Below, in pieces: positions 27,587 through 36,616 of a DNA stretch of 64,000 nucleotides. Both the position numbers and the translations under genes were made by a program. Within the stretch, counting starts at the first letter, position 1. The number at the start of each line of letters is the position of its first letter. This DNA is from Fluctibacter corallii (GTDB lineage: Bacteria > Pseudomonadota > Gammaproteobacteria > Enterobacterales > Alteromonadaceae): the NCBI RefSeq assembly GCF_025751585.1, contig NZ_JAOWKX010000001.1:620259-684258 (forward strand), in the 5' to 3' direction. The notes below the pieces were generated by a model that ran no database searches, had not been told where the DNA came from, and was given only the letters and a program-made list of their open reading frames with translations.

Positions 27587-28543
27587 GTGATAACTCAATG
27601 TATTATTTTTCTCATTGGCCTCGCTGTCTTAAGTTGGAGTGCAGACCGATTTGTATACGGGGCATCTGCATTAGCCAAAAACTTAGGCGTCAAGCCTATG
27701 GTTATTGGGCTTACAATAATCGCTATGGGCTCGTCGGCTCCTGAAATTGTTGTCTCCGCCGCAGCATCAATCTCTGGCAATACCGACACAGCAGTAGGTA
27801 ATGCTATCGGCTCCAACATCACTAATGTCGCTCTAGTACTTGGCGTGACAGCTCTACTCAAGCCGTTGATCGTTAGTTCTACTACAATTAGACGAGAAAT
27901 GCCCGTGTTATTACTTATCACGTTGTTGGCATTGTACTTTTTGTATGATAATCAATTGACCTTCGTTGAAGGTGCCATTCTTATTGCGTTACTTATCGCG
28001 ATGATAGCAGCACTAGTGTGGATGTCATTAAATGTAGAAAAAGGCGACCCCATAGAGAAGGAAACCGAAGACGAAATTCCCACAGGCGTTTCCACTGGCA
28101 GTGCAATTTTTTGGATTGTTGTCGGGCTGATCATGCTGCCTCTTAGCGCGCATTTTATGGTAGAAGCCGCCGTATTTATTGCGCGTCACTTCGGACTCTC
28201 TGATCTTGTTATTGGCTTAACCATTATCGCGTTGGGCACGAGCCTCCCTGAACTGGCTGCGAGCGTCGCGGGTGTACTAAAAGGAGAAGACGACTTAGCT
28301 CTGGGGAACATTATCGGCTCGAATATTTTCAACATATTAGCAGTGATGGCCATGCCAGGGCTTATTGCTCCGGGACTTATTGACCCTAATGCCGCATCAC
28401 GTGACGGTATTGCGATGCTACTAATCACAACACTCATGATTATTTTTAGCTTTAATATCCGCGGAACAAGACGTATTAATCGCTATGAGGGTATTGCCTT
28501 AGTGGGCTGCTTTATTGGCTATCAATACATTTTATTCGCCTAA
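27587..28543 (+). CDS. Calcium/sodium antiporter (YrbG family)
   Basis: 318 aa with ten helices in two inverted halves. The alpha-1 repeat is MAMGSSAPEIVVSAAAS...GNAIGSNITNVALVLG (about residues 44-85) and the alpha-2 repeat is ALGTSLPELAASVAGVLKG...LGNIIGSNIFNILAVM (about residues 214-255). These paired GSS/TSxPE motifs are the ion-binding signature of CaCA exchangers. The start is GTG; the nearby ATG is out of frame. It lies 16 bp before kdsD, the same order as yrbG-kdsD in E. coli. Confidence 0.93.
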   Translation: MITQCIIFLIGLAVLSWSADRFVYGASALAKNLGVKPMVIGLTIIAMGSSAPEIVVSAAASISGNTDTAVGNAIGSNITNVALVLGVTALLKPLIVSSTTIRREMPVLLLITLLALYFLYDNQLTFVEGAILIALLIAMIAALVWMSLNVEKGDPIEKETEDEIPTGVSTGSAIFWIVVGLIMLPLSAHFMVEAAVFIARHFGLSDLVIGLTIIALGTSLPELAASVAGVLKGEDDLALGNIIGSNIFNILAVMAMPGLIAPGLIDPNAASRDGIAMLLITTLMIIFSFNIRGTRRINRYEGIALVGCFIGYQYILFA

Positions 28544-28559
28544 GTTTGAGTAAACGTTC

Positions 28560-29528
28560 ATGATTACAAACTATACGCAATCTGCATTAAACGTTCTGGA
28601 TATTGAGCAGCGAGCCATTCAACATATAAAACAGTTCATTGACGATAACTTTACCAGGGCATGCCAACTTATTCAGGAGCGAAAAGGCAAAGTCATAGTC
28701 ACGGGCATGGGTAAATCAGGTCATATTGGTAAGAAAGTAGCCGCCACTTTGGCAAGCACCGGTACACCGTCCTTTTTTATGCATCCCGGTGAAGCCAACC
28801 ACGGCGACCTAGGTATGTTAGAAGCCAACGATGTTATTTTGGCCATGTCTAACTCTGGTGAAACAGAAGAAGTTATTGGCTTATTGCCTGTAATTAAACG
28901 CCTCGACGTGCCGATGATTGCCTTTACAGGCAATCCTAAAAGCACCTTAGCGATTCATGCCAATGTTCACGTTTGCATAGCGGTGGAGGAAGAAGCATGC
29001 CCGCTTGGTTTAGCGCCGACAGCGAGCACCACAGCCACTCTCGCTATGGGTGACGCGCTCGCGGTTGCGCTATTAGAAGCAAACGGCTTTACTTCTGATG
29101 ACTTTGCATTGTCACATCCGGGAGGTAGCTTAGGCAGAAAGCTACTTTTAAAGTTAAGCGACATCATGTTTACAGGTGATCAGTTGCCTCTTGTTAGACC
29201 CACTGAAACCATTAGCGACGTCCTATTAGAGATTTCTCAAAAAGGCTTAGGCATGGCAGGCATTATTGATGACAAAGGTAAGTTGCTTGGTATTTTCACC
29301 GATGGCGATCTACGCAGAATTCTCGACCTAAAAATTGATATTCATCATACGCAGGTTCAAACCGTTATGACGAAACGAAGTATCACAGGGTCTCCAGACA
29401 TGCTGGCCGTTGAGGCACTGAATATCATGGAAGACAAAAAAATAAATTCTATGTTTGCAATAGATAACAAGGGTAAGCCCGTCGGCGCACTGAATATGCA
29501 CTTGCTACTTCGAGCGGGGGTAGTGTAG
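28560..29528 (+). CDS. kdsD: Arabinose-5-phosphate isomerase
   Basis: Interconverts ribulose-5-P and arabinose-5-P, the first step to Kdo for LPS. 322 aa: N-terminal SIS domain (GKVIVTGMGKSGHIGKK, MSNSGETEEVI, PTASTTATLAMGDALAVALL) and two C-terminal CBS domains (about residues 205-320, with GIFTDGDLRRIL). The last base of its stop codon is the first base of the kdsC GTG, so the pair is coupled. Confidence 0.95.
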   Translation: MITNYTQSALNVLDIEQRAIQHIKQFIDDNFTRACQLIQERKGKVIVTGMGKSGHIGKKVAATLASTGTPSFFMHPGEANHGDLGMLEANDVILAMSNSGETEEVIGLLPVIKRLDVPMIAFTGNPKSTLAIHANVHVCIAVEEEACPLGLAPTASTTATLAMGDALAVALLEANGFTSDDFALSHPGGSLGRKLLLKLSDIMFTGDQLPLVRPTETISDVLLEISQKGLGMAGIIDDKGKLLGIFTDGDLRRILDLKIDIHHTQVQTVMTKRSITGSPDMLAVEALNIMEDKKINSMFAIDNKGKPVGALNMHLLLRAGVV

Positions 29529-30082
29529 TGACAACAATTGATACACTTTACGGTGCCCTTCCTATCAATATATTCAAAAGCTTGAGCGGTATAAAACTCG
29601 CAGCCTTTGATGTAGATGGGGTTTTTTCAGACGGCCGTATTTACATGGGAAATGATGGCGAAGAATTAAAAGCCTTCAATACGCTCGATGGGTACGGTGT
29701 AAAAGCAATTATGAAACTGGGCATTGAGGTGGCAATCATTACTGGCCGACGCTCTCATATTGTTGAAAATCGAATGCAATCTCTTGGCGTAAAACATATT
29801 ATCCAGGGCGAAGAGGGCAAGCAAAATGCTTTAGCAGTACTGCAGCAGTCTTTGAATATACCTTCCGAGTCTACCCTTGCCGTTGGCGATGATATGCCTG
29901 ATATTGGTATGTTTAATCAGAGTGTACTTGGAATTGCAGTCTGTAACGCGCACCCTTACGTTAAACAGCAGGCTGATTACATCACCACATGCAAAGGAGG
30001 CTTTGGCGCAGTAAGGGAAGTATGTGACTTATTACTTCAAGCGCATGATCAGATTGATATGAATCATGGAAGTAGTGTATGA
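29528..30082 (+). CDS. kdsC: Kdo-8-phosphate phosphatase
   Basis: 184-aa HAD-type phosphatase without a cap domain. Motif I DVDGVFSDG (nucleophile Asp about residue 28), then AIITGRRS (motif II), the conserved Lys in QGEEGKQNAL, and VGDDMPDIGMF (motif IV). Removes phosphate from Kdo-8-P. GTG start overlapping the kdsD stop; its own stop overlaps the lptC ATG (ATGA). Confidence 0.95.
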   Translation: MTTIDTLYGALPINIFKSLSGIKLAAFDVDGVFSDGRIYMGNDGEELKAFNTLDGYGVKAIMKLGIEVAIITGRRSHIVENRMQSLGVKHIIQGEEGKQNALAVLQQSLNIPSESTLAVGDDMPDIGMFNQSVLGIAVCNAHPYVKQQADYITTCKGGFGAVREVCDLLLQAHDQIDMNHGSSV

Positions 30083-30639
30083 ATCGTATTACCCTGAGCA
30101 TATTACTGTTGTTCATGCTTGTCTTGGGTATTTATGTTCCAAGCTGGGTGTCAGACGAAGCCGCACAAAAAACGCCTTCGGTAGATGAGTCTCTCAGACC
30201 CAACTATCAAGCACACAATATGCGAAGCACGTTTTATAATGCTGAGGGTGAATTAAACCATTTGGTTTATGCAAAAAAAATGGAGCATTATCAGCTCTTA
30301 GGGTTCACGCTATTTGAAACGCCTCAGTATACCATTTTTGTAGAGAATCAAGCAGAGCCATGGCAACTAGATGCCGAAGAGGGCACACTGTATGAAAACG
30401 AGATTATACGCCTTGAACACGAAGTAGAAATCCGCACATTAAGTAATAAAGGTTATGTGCAAACGATTAAAACTGAATTTCTCGAAGTGAATTTGAAAGA
30501 CAGAACGATGATGTCTGACCAACCTGTAGAAATTACGGGGCAGAACTTCGTTATTAAGAGTAAAGGGTTTACTGCTAATCTGGAAACCCAGCAATACGAG
30601 TTAAAAGACCATGTACAAACTGTTTACGCGCCTTATTAG
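30079..30639 (+). CDS. lptC: LPS transport bitopic protein LptC
   Basis: 186 aa: a single N-terminal membrane anchor (ITLSILLLFMLVLGIYVPSWV) and a periplasmic beta-jellyroll with ATG-like LptC motifs (YQLLGFTLFETPQYTIF, WQLDAEEGTLYENEIIRLEHEVEI). Links the LptB2FG extractor to the LptA bridge. It overlaps kdsC by 4 bp and lptA by 29 bp. Confidence 0.93.
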   Translation: MNRITLSILLLFMLVLGIYVPSWVSDEAAQKTPSVDESLRPNYQAHNMRSTFYNAEGELNHLVYAKKMEHYQLLGFTLFETPQYTIFVENQAEPWQLDAEEGTLYENEIIRLEHEVEIRTLSNKGYVQTIKTEFLEVNLKDRTMMSDQPVEITGQNFVIKSKGFTANLETQQYELKDHVQTVYAPY

Positions 30640-31159
30640 TGTCGCATATATTGGCAGCGTATGCCTATTGTCTTTCCATGCTAACGCTGGTAAAGATGAT
30701 TTTAATCAACCTATATTTATAGATTCAAAATCTAATTTTTTTGACGGAAAAACCAAAACGTCAGTATTCCGAGAAGATGTCAGTATTAAGCAAGGTACGT
30801 TAGACATCAAAGCTGATGAAGTAGAAGTCATCGCGTTGGCTGGTGACGGCAAAGAAATATTCATCGCTCGCGGTAAACCGGCCATTTACACACAAAAAAT
30901 GGATGACGGCGAAAAAATAACAGCAAAAGCCGATGAAATTAAATACGAAGTTGAAAACCGTACGTTAACGCTAGAAGGCAATGCTGAGCTAAGCCAGAAA
31001 GGTAGCATGGTAAAAACCCAGTCTATCGTATTCAATATGGCGCTACAGCAGCTTATCGCTGAGGGTAACGAAAATGAAGAAGGGCGCGTCCGAACGGTAT
31101 TTCAACCGAACGTAATTAAACAAGACAAAAACAATAACGAGCAAAAAGGTAAACAGTAG
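30611..31159 (+). CDS. lptA: LPS transport periplasmic bridge LptA
   Basis: 182 aa with a signal peptide ([14 protein letters not shown]) and an OstA-type jellyroll: [40 protein letters not shown]..., [19 protein letters not shown]. It polymerises into the periplasmic conduit for LPS. The start lies inside the 3' end of lptC in another frame; the signal sequence supports it. Confidence 0.94.
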   Translation: MYKLFTRLISVAYIGSVCLLSFHANAGKDDFNQPIFIDSKSNFFDGKTKTSVFREDVSIKQGTLDIKADEVEVIALAGDGKEIFIARGKPAIYTQKMDDGEKITAKADEIKYEVENRTLTLEGNAELSQKGSMVKTQSIVFNMALQQLIAEGNENEEGRVRTVFQPNVIKQDKNNNEQKGKQ

Positions 31160-31161
31160 TC

Positions 31162-31887
31162 ATGGCCACTCTCAGTGCCAGTAATTTGGCTAAGTCTTAT
31201 AAGTCGAGACAAGTAGTTCGAAATGTGAGCTTGGAAGTGGCTACCGGCCAAATAGTTGGCTTGTTAGGGCCTAACGGTGCAGGAAAAACCACGACCTTCT
31301 ACATGATTGTAGGGCTTGTTCCCCTAGACAAGGGGGAGATATTTATCGATCAAAGCGAATTAACATTGCAACCTATGCATGTAAGAGCGCGTAAAGGTAT
31401 CGGCTACTTGCCTCAGGAGTCTTCTATTTTTCGAAAGTTGACCGTATATGAAAATATCATGTCGATTTTACAAACACGTAAAGAGTTATCCAGTGAAGAA
31501 CGAGAAGAAGAAGCGGATGCCCTACTCGATGAGTTTAATATCAATCACATCCGCAATACGTTAGGAATGAGCTTATCGGGTGGAGAGCGGCGCCGCGTTG
31601 AAATCGCTCGCGCCCTAGCAGCGAATCCAGAATTTATTTTATTGGATGAACCCTTCGCGGGTGTTGATCCCATCTCTGTAAATGATATAAAGAAGATCAT
31701 AAAACATTTACGAGATCGCGGCATTGGCGTTTTAATCACCGATCACAATGTGAGAGAAACCCTAGATGTATGTGAAAAGGCATACATCGTCAGTCACGGA
31801 GAACTGATCGCGTCAGGCACCGCGGATGAAGTATTAAATAATCAGCAAGTCAGAGATGTATACTTGGGCGAGCAATTCAAGCTATAG
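31162..31887 (+). CDS. lptB: LPS export ABC ATPase LptB
   Basis: 241 aa. Walker [10 protein letters not shown] (about residues 37-45), Q-loop YLPQESSIF, signature [16 protein letters not shown], Walker [14 protein letters not shown] and switch His ITDHNVRET. Powers LPS extraction with LptF/LptG, which are encoded elsewhere. It starts 3 bp after lptA. Confidence 0.97.
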   Translation: MATLSASNLAKSYKSRQVVRNVSLEVATGQIVGLLGPNGAGKTTTFYMIVGLVPLDKGEIFIDQSELTLQPMHVRARKGIGYLPQESSIFRKLTVYENIMSILQTRKELSSEEREEEADALLDEFNINHIRNTLGMSLSGGERRRVEIARALAANPEFILLDEPFAGVDPISVNDIKKIIKHLRDRGIGVLITDHNVRETLDVCEKAYIVSHGELIASGTADEVLNNQQVRDVYLGEQFKL

Positions 31888-31973
31888 TTAACGTAACAAG
31901 AAGTAATCAACCTCTATGAACGTTTTTTATTTCAGCATTTTTGGCTATTAAAACGAGCAACAACAAGATATAA

Positions 31974-33446
31974 ATGAAACCCTCATTACACCTAAAGTTT
32001 AGCCAACAACTGACAATGACACCTCAGCTGCAGCAGGCCATTAGACTGCTGCAGCTTTCTACGCTCGATTTACAGCAAGAAATTCAAGAAGCGTTAGAGT
32101 CAAACCCTTTGTTAGAGGTTGAAGAAGGAACTGACGGCAATACTGAATCTTTGAATGGCGAAAGCACGAGAGACAAAGAGCAGCAAACTGCAGACAACGT
32201 ATCCTCTGATAGCCTAGAAACGGGTGATGCACTTGAAAAAAATGATCTCCCTGATGAGCTTCCAATAGACAGCACATGGGACGAATATTACAGCGCATCT
32301 TCTGCGCCAGCCCCTTCCTCTTCAGGCGCTGACGACGAGCAAATTTTTCAGGGCGAAACGACAGAAGACATCCAAGATCACCTTCTCTGGCAAATGCGCC
32401 TGACACATTTCAGCGAGACCGATACTGCTATTGCTATTGCTATTATCGATTCTATTGATGAATCAGGTTATCTAACGGTATCCACCGAAGACATCCTTGA
32501 GAGCCTCGATCAAGAGGATGTAGAAATCGATGAAGTAGAGTGCGTATTGAAGCGCATCCAGCTTTTTGACCCTATAGGTTCAGGTTCGCGTTCACCACAA
32601 GAGTGCCTACTGATTCAATTGAATCAGTTTAGCCAAGACACACCTTGGCTGGAAGAAGCGAAACGCATTATAAAAGACTTTTCAGACCTGCTAAGCAGCA
32701 AAGACTATAGAACGCTCATGCGTAAGAGCAAGCTCAAAGAAGATGAACTACGTGAGACCATGCGCCTGTTACAAACCCTCAATCCAAGGCCTGGCAGCGC
32801 GCTAATTACGGGAGAACCAGAGTACGTTATTCCTGATGTGTCTGTGTTGAAGAAAAATGGGCGCTGGGTGGTAGAACTTAATCCCGATAGCTTACCCAAA
32901 TTGAATGTAAACCAACAATACGCAGCCATGAGCAAAAATGCTCGGAATAGCAGTGATAGCCAGTTTATTCGCTCTCACATGCAAGAAGCGAAGTGGTTTA
33001 TTAAAAGTTTAGAAAGCAGAAATGATACCCTACTTAAAGTAGCAAACTGCATTGTTCAACAACAAATTGGCTTTTTTGAACATGGGCCCGAAATGATGAA
33101 ACCCATGGTATTGAATGACGTAGCCGAAATGGTAGATATGCATGAATCTACAATTTCTAGGGTAACCACACAAAAATACATGCATACACCACGCGGTATT
33201 TTTGAACTAAAGTATTTCTTTTCAAGCCATGTCGCAACAGACTCTGGCGGCGAGTGCTCGTCTACGGCCATTCGTGCTCTGATTAAAAAACTGGTCGCAG
33301 CCGAAAAGCCAGATAAACCATTAAGCGACAGTAAGATTGCCCAATTGTTAGCCGACCAAGGTATAAAAGTGGCGCGGCGAACAATAGCAAAGTACCGGGA
33401 ATCGCTATCGATACCCCCGTCAAACCAGAGAAAGAGTCTTATCTAG
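31974..33446 (+). CDS. rpoN: RNA polymerase sigma-54 factor
   Basis: 490 aa. Region I is Gln/Leu-rich ([32 protein letters not shown]), followed by an acidic region II, the core-binding domain, the helix-turn-helix ([19 protein letters not shown]) and the RpoN box [12 protein letters not shown] near the C-terminus, with the usual SIPPSNQRK tail. It recognises -24/-12 promoters and needs enhancer-binding ATPases. The order lptB-rpoN-hpf-ptsN-rapZ-ptsO is conserved in gammaproteobacteria. A putative -24/-12 promoter for the neighbouring PEP-CTERM gene lies at 36003-36017. Confidence 0.97.
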   Translation: MKPSLHLKFSQQLTMTPQLQQAIRLLQLSTLDLQQEIQEALESNPLLEVEEGTDGNTESLNGESTRDKEQQTADNVSSDSLETGDALEKNDLPDELPIDSTWDEYYSASSAPAPSSSGADDEQIFQGETTEDIQDHLLWQMRLTHFSETDTAIAIAIIDSIDESGYLTVSTEDILESLDQEDVEIDEVECVLKRIQLFDPIGSGSRSPQECLLIQLNQFSQDTPWLEEAKRIIKDFSDLLSSKDYRTLMRKSKLKEDELRETMRLLQTLNPRPGSALITGEPEYVIPDVSVLKKNGRWVVELNPDSLPKLNVNQQYAAMSKNARNSSDSQFIRSHMQEAKWFIKSLESRNDTLLKVANCIVQQQIGFFEHGPEMMKPMVLNDVAEMVDMHESTISRVTTQKYMHTPRGIFELKYFFSSHVATDSGGECSSTAIRALIKKLVAAEKPDKPLSDSKIAQLLADQGIKVARRTIAKYRESLSIPPSNQRKSLI

Positions 33447-33473
33447 ACTCGCTAAACAGAAGGAAGACGCGTT

Positions 33474-33761
33474 ATGCAAATCAACCTAACTGGTCACCAT
33501 GTGGAAATTACAGATTCTCTTAGAGATTATGTAGACAACAAGTTCACCAAATTAGAGAGGCATTTCGACCACATTAACAACGTTCATGTCATCCTCAACG
33601 TAGAAAAACTTAATCAAAAAGCCGAAGCAACGCTTCATTTAAATGGCGCAGAAGTCTTTGCAAGTACCGAACACAATGATATGTATGCAGCCATTGACAG
33701 CTTAATCGATAAGCTTGATCGTCAAGTGATCAAGCACAAGGAAAAGCTGAAACGCCATTAA
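33474..33761 (+). CDS. hpf: Ribosome hibernation promoting factor (short form)
   Basis: 95 aa, the short HPF/YfiA type: MQINLTGHHVEITDSLRDYVDNKF, then HVILNVEKLNQKAEATLHLNGAEVFAST and a basic C-terminus (DRQVIKHKEKLKRH). Binds the 30S subunit in stationary phase. There is no long C-terminal dimerisation domain. Confidence 0.95.
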   Translation: MQINLTGHHVEITDSLRDYVDNKFTKLERHFDHINNVHVILNVEKLNQKAEATLHLNGAEVFASTEHNDMYAAIDSLIDKLDRQVIKHKEKLKRH

Positions 33762-33779
33762 CACATTCTGATCATATTA

Positions 33780-34226
33780 ATGGAAATTAAAGACATACTT
33801 TCCCCTGACTGCACACATTGTGCAGTTCAGGGCACCAGCAAAAAACGTATTCTCGAAATTATTAGCCAAGTTGTATCAGATCATTTACCTAGCCTTGAAC
33901 CTTCGCTTATCTTATCAAGTTTGCTATGTAGAGAAAAAATGGGAAGCACTGGTATTGGCAATGGTATCGCTATTCCACATGGTCGCATAGAGGGGCTTGA
34001 GGAGGTTGTGGCTGCGCTTATTACCAGTGACACAACGGTGGAATTTGACGCTATTGATAATAAACCCGTCGATATATTCTTTGCGATTTTTGTGCCCGAA
34101 GGCCAAGCAGAAGGGCATTTACAAACGCTTGCTATGATTGCTGGAAAACTCAACGATAAAAACACCATCAAACGCATTCGCTCAGCAAGAGGAAACGTGC
34201 AACTCTTTGAGGCGATTACGCAATGA
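33780..34226 (+). CDS. ptsN: Nitrogen-PTS EIIA component
   Basis: 148 aa with the PTS EIIA-2 fold. The phosphorylated His is in GIAIPHGRIEGL (about residue 66), with flanking LLCREKMGSTGIGNG and the C-terminal HLQTLAMIAGKL. It receives phosphate from PtsO and signals nitrogen/potassium status. Its stop overlaps the rapZ ATG (ATGA). Confidence 0.95.
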   Translation: MEIKDILSPDCTHCAVQGTSKKRILEIISQVVSDHLPSLEPSLILSSLLCREKMGSTGIGNGIAIPHGRIEGLEEVVAALITSDTTVEFDAIDNKPVDIFFAIFVPEGQAEGHLQTLAMIAGKLNDKNTIKRIRSARGNVQLFEAITQ

Positions 34227-35068
34227 AGCTCATCATCATTAGTGGGCGATCTGGTTCGGGAAAATCAATCGCATTGAGGGCGCTTGAAGATTTAGGGTAT
34301 TATTGCGTAGACAATATTCCCGTTAACCTTCTTCCCACACTCACTCATACTGTTGTAGATGAGTACGATCAGGTGGCTGTCAGTATAGATGTAAGAAATC
34401 TTCCCAAGAATCCACAAGAGTTAGTAGAAATTCTAGACTACTTACCTGCGACCTGGGAGATGACAATACTCTATTTGGATGCGAGTGACGACGTTTTGTT
34501 AAAGCGCTTTAGCGAAACACGTCGATTACATCCATTGTCTAAGCAAAACAAGTCGTTATCGGATGCCATACGGGCCGAAGCCGAGTTGCTAGCGCCTATC
34601 GCAGAGCGCTGTGATTTATATCTTGATACAGATAAATTGTCTGTTCATCAACTGGCGGAATTGGTAAGAGAACGTATTCTAGGTAAAAAAAGCTCTAGGC
34701 TTGTTTTGGTATTTGAATCATTTGGATTCAAGTACGGTATTCCTAAAGATGCTGATTACGTGTTTGATGCGAGATTTCTTCCGAATCCACATTGGGAACC
34801 AGATTTAAAACATTTAACGGGGCTAGATTCCCCCGTTGAGATCTTCTTGGGCTCGCAACCCATAGTTACAAAATTTATTTGGCAGATACAAAACCTGATT
34901 TCAACTTGGCTACCTCATTTAGAACGTAATAACCGAAGTTATGTCACCGTAGCAATTGGATGTACAGGGGGACAACATCGCTCGGTCTATGTGTCTGAGG
35001 CCCTAGCAAGAAACTTTCGCGGTGAACATCCTGACGTTCAAATTCGACATAGAGAACTCAACAAATAA
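34223..35068 (+). CDS. rapZ: RNase adapter protein RapZ
   Basis: 281 aa. Walker A GRSGSGKS at residues about 7-14, then the DNIPVNLLP motif and the C-terminal AIGCTGGQHRSVYVSEALA, typical of RapZ (YvcJ). In E. coli it guides RNase E to the sRNA GlmZ and so controls glucosamine-6-phosphate synthesis, feeding the murA pathway. The GlmY/GlmZ sRNAs are not visible here. Confidence 0.96.
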   Translation: MKLIIISGRSGSGKSIALRALEDLGYYCVDNIPVNLLPTLTHTVVDEYDQVAVSIDVRNLPKNPQELVEILDYLPATWEMTILYLDASDDVLLKRFSETRRLHPLSKQNKSLSDAIRAEAELLAPIAERCDLYLDTDKLSVHQLAELVRERILGKKSSRLVLVFESFGFKYGIPKDADYVFDARFLPNPHWEPDLKHLTGLDSPVEIFLGSQPIVTKFIWQIQNLISTWLPHLERNNRSYVTVAIGCTGGQHRSVYVSEALARNFRGEHPDVQIRHRELNK

Positions 35069-35343
35069 TGCGCGTTGAAAAAACCCTTACCATTGTTAAC
35101 AAACTCGGCCTGCATGCTCGCGCGGCGACACAGCTCGTTAAACTAGCACAAACGTTTGATGCTGAGGTTACGCTTGTGCAAGGTAACAAGCAGGCATCAG
35201 CCAACAGTGTACTTGGATTAATGATGTTGGAAAGTTCTCAGGGCAAAGAGGTAACCGTCATAAGCGAAGGGCATGATGCAAACGAGGCCCTAAAGGCGAT
35301 AGAACAGCTAATTGTTGAAAAGCGTTTTAACGAAAAAGAATAA
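35068..35343 (+). CDS. ptsO: Nitrogen-PTS phosphocarrier NPr
   Basis: 91 aa HPr-like protein with active-site His in NKLGLHARAATQLV (residue about 16) and the regulatory-serine region QASANSVLGLMMLESSQG. Transfers phosphate from PtsP to PtsN. Its ATG overlaps the rapZ stop (TAATG). Last gene of the rightward envelope/rpoN block. Confidence 0.95.
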   Translation: MRVEKTLTIVNKLGLHARAATQLVKLAQTFDAEVTLVQGNKQASANSVLGLMMLESSQGKEVTVISEGHDANEALKAIEQLIVEKRFNEKE

Positions 35344-35360
35344 GGGGGACTCAGCCCCCT
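35343..35360. terminator. Hairpin between ptsO and the PEP-CTERM gene
   Basis: A 6-bp GC stem (AGGGGG / CCCCCT) with an ACTCAG loop between the convergent genes. The minus-strand tail contains CTTTTTC; the plus tail is not U-rich. Confidence 0.6.
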
Positions 35361-35384
35361 CACCTGATAATTACGAAAGTTTTC

Positions 35385-35969
35385 TTATTTGGCTTTACGT
35401 CTGAAGGCGATACTGGCCACACCTAATAACATAAGCGCTAAAACGCCTGGCTCAGGAACGGCCGTCGGGTTAGATGCGCGTGATACGCCATCTAGCCATA
35501 CGCTCCAGAACGACCCCATGTTGATACTATTCGCAGGTTGAGTCCAATCACGCAGTAGTATTGGTGCCTGACTGTCAAAATTAAAACCATCTGATAGCTG
35601 ACGACCATTGGCCCTGTTGTTATATGTCGCTACGGTAAACAGGTAATCACCTGCCGCCAAAAAGTCGATAGTAAATCCAGAGTCAAATCTGGTCTGTGTG
35701 CTCGGGTTAATATTGTCGTTGTCGTCATCTTCCTCAATTAAACTACCGTTTGCATTCCACAAGGCGGTAATTGGATCAAAGTTCGTGCCATCTCGGAAAG
35801 AATCCGTCCATACACGTACGTTGGTCGCATCTTGATCCAAACTAAAATACGTGTAAATAACGTCGTTGTGGTAGGTAATATTCCCTGTAAAGTTAATTAA
35901 TGCGGCATTCGCACTAGCAGACATCTGTAATGCTAATGCAGCACATAAAAGTTTAACTATTTTAATCAT
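35385..35969 (-). CDS. PEP-CTERM sorting-domain protein, DVUA0089-like
   Basis: 194 aa. Signal peptide (LLCAALALQMSASANA), a beta-rich body with FDPITALWNANGSLIEEDDDND and LAAGDYLFTVATYNN (the DVUA0089 pattern), and a C-terminal PEP-CTERM tag: VPEP, a hydrophobic helix GVLALMLLGVASIAF, then RRKAK. PEP-CTERM tags are recognised by exosortases in exopolysaccharide-producing bacteria, so this protein should be surface-linked or released. No exosortase is in this window. The strong ribosome site AAAGGAG and a -24/-12 promoter lie just upstream. Confidence 0.9.
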   Translation of the reverse strand: MIKIVKLLCAALALQMSASANAALINFTGNITYHNDVIYTYFSLDQDATNVRVWTDSFRDGTNFDPITALWNANGSLIEEDDDNDNINPSTQTRFDSGFTIDFLAAGDYLFTVATYNNRANGRQLSDGFNFDSQAPILLRDWTQPANSINMGSFWSVWLDGVSRASNPTAVPEPGVLALMLLGVASIAFRRKAK

Positions 35970-36002
35970 TTCTCACTCCTTTAAATAGACACACCTACAA
36001 AG

Positions 36003-36017
36003 GCAAACATCATGCCA
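36003..36017 (-). promoter_or_regulatory. Sigma-54 (-24/-12) promoter of the PEP-CTERM gene
   Basis: On the minus strand TGGCATG-N4-TTGC places the GG and GC pairs at the exact sigma-54 spacing (consensus TGGCAYR-N4-TTGCW). The predicted start site would be about 22 nt before the ATG, leaving room for the AAAGGAG ribosome site. Confidence 0.72.
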
Positions 36018-36118
36018 AATTCTATTTAATTGATTTATAAGGCTTTTAATGTCATATCAGTCATAAGAAAGGTCAGACTTGTATAAATTCATGACACTCC
36101 CCCCTTTTATCCGTTAAA

Positions 36119-36233
36119 ACTACCAAAAATACACTTTTATCAATTTATTTTCTCCGTCAATCACTAAACTTGCGAAATAGGTTCTTTTTACTGGCAAAAT
36201 TTGGTAGTCTTTTTTACCGATATAGGTAAAAGG
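36119..36233 (+). promoter_or_regulatory. Structured leader of the rof gene
   Basis: Two elements are visible. A 9-bp perfect inverted repeat (ACTACCAAA at 36119, TTTGGTAGT at 36200) encloses 72 nt and is followed by CTTTTTT, which is terminator-like. Then TTTTACC / GGTAAAA (36212-36231, loop GATATA) can pair over part of the AAAAGGA ribosome site seven bases before the ATG. Confidence 0.45.
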
Positions 36234-36241
36234 ATGTGTAA

Positions 36242-36532
36242 ATGATTGATTGCCATATTCATGACTATGTAGAGATTGCATGCATGTATCGAATCGACGT
36301 AGAGTTAACTCTAGTTTCAGGCGATAAAGTATTAGGGAAGCCTGTGACAACTGGCTATGACGAGCTAAAAAGGGAATGCTTATATCTTGACGTAAGCCCA
36401 CACCCAGCAGCAGCGCTAGACAGCATGAAAGAGCCATCACGCGCCGCGATCGTACTTGATGACGTGTTAACCATGAAAGCCATTGAAACCAATCAGCATT
36501 TCAATATGATCGATTTTCGTCAATCAGCATGA
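36242..36532 (+). CDS. rof: Rho-binding antiterminator (Rof family)
   Basis: 96 aa. The N-terminal half follows the Rof pattern: an acidic/aromatic start (DCHIHDYVEIACMYRIDVEL), then TLVSGDKVLGKPV, and a DELKRECLYLDV strand, with a C-terminal VLDDVLTMKAIE that replaces the RLDKI segment of E. coli Rof. Rof is a small Sm-like protein that binds Rho and blocks termination. This one is about 10 residues longer than E. coli Rof. The call rests on pattern similarity, so moderate confidence. A good ribosome site AGGA lies upstream. Confidence 0.75.
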   Translation: MIDCHIHDYVEIACMYRIDVELTLVSGDKVLGKPVTTGYDELKRECLYLDVSPHPAAALDSMKEPSRAAIVLDDVLTMKAIETNQHFNMIDFRQSA

Positions 36533-36553
36533 ATTTAGACATGTAAACATGTT

Positions 36554-36571
36554 TAGCCTAGTGGAAGGCTA
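36554..36571 (+). terminator. Small hairpin after rof
   Basis: TAGCCT / AGGCTA stem with a 6-nt loop, 22 bp after the stop, with the short tail TTTC. A weak terminator candidate. Confidence 0.35.
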
Positions 36572-36616
36572 TTTCATGGATTCCGTCTAAATAGCAGTCA
36601 ACAAGTAGCAACGCGT

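Noticed and set aside
36120-36440. 106-codon minus-strand reading frame with a hydrophobic stretch
   Set aside because: Overlaps rof and its leader on the other strand; the hydrophobic start comes from antisense rof codons.
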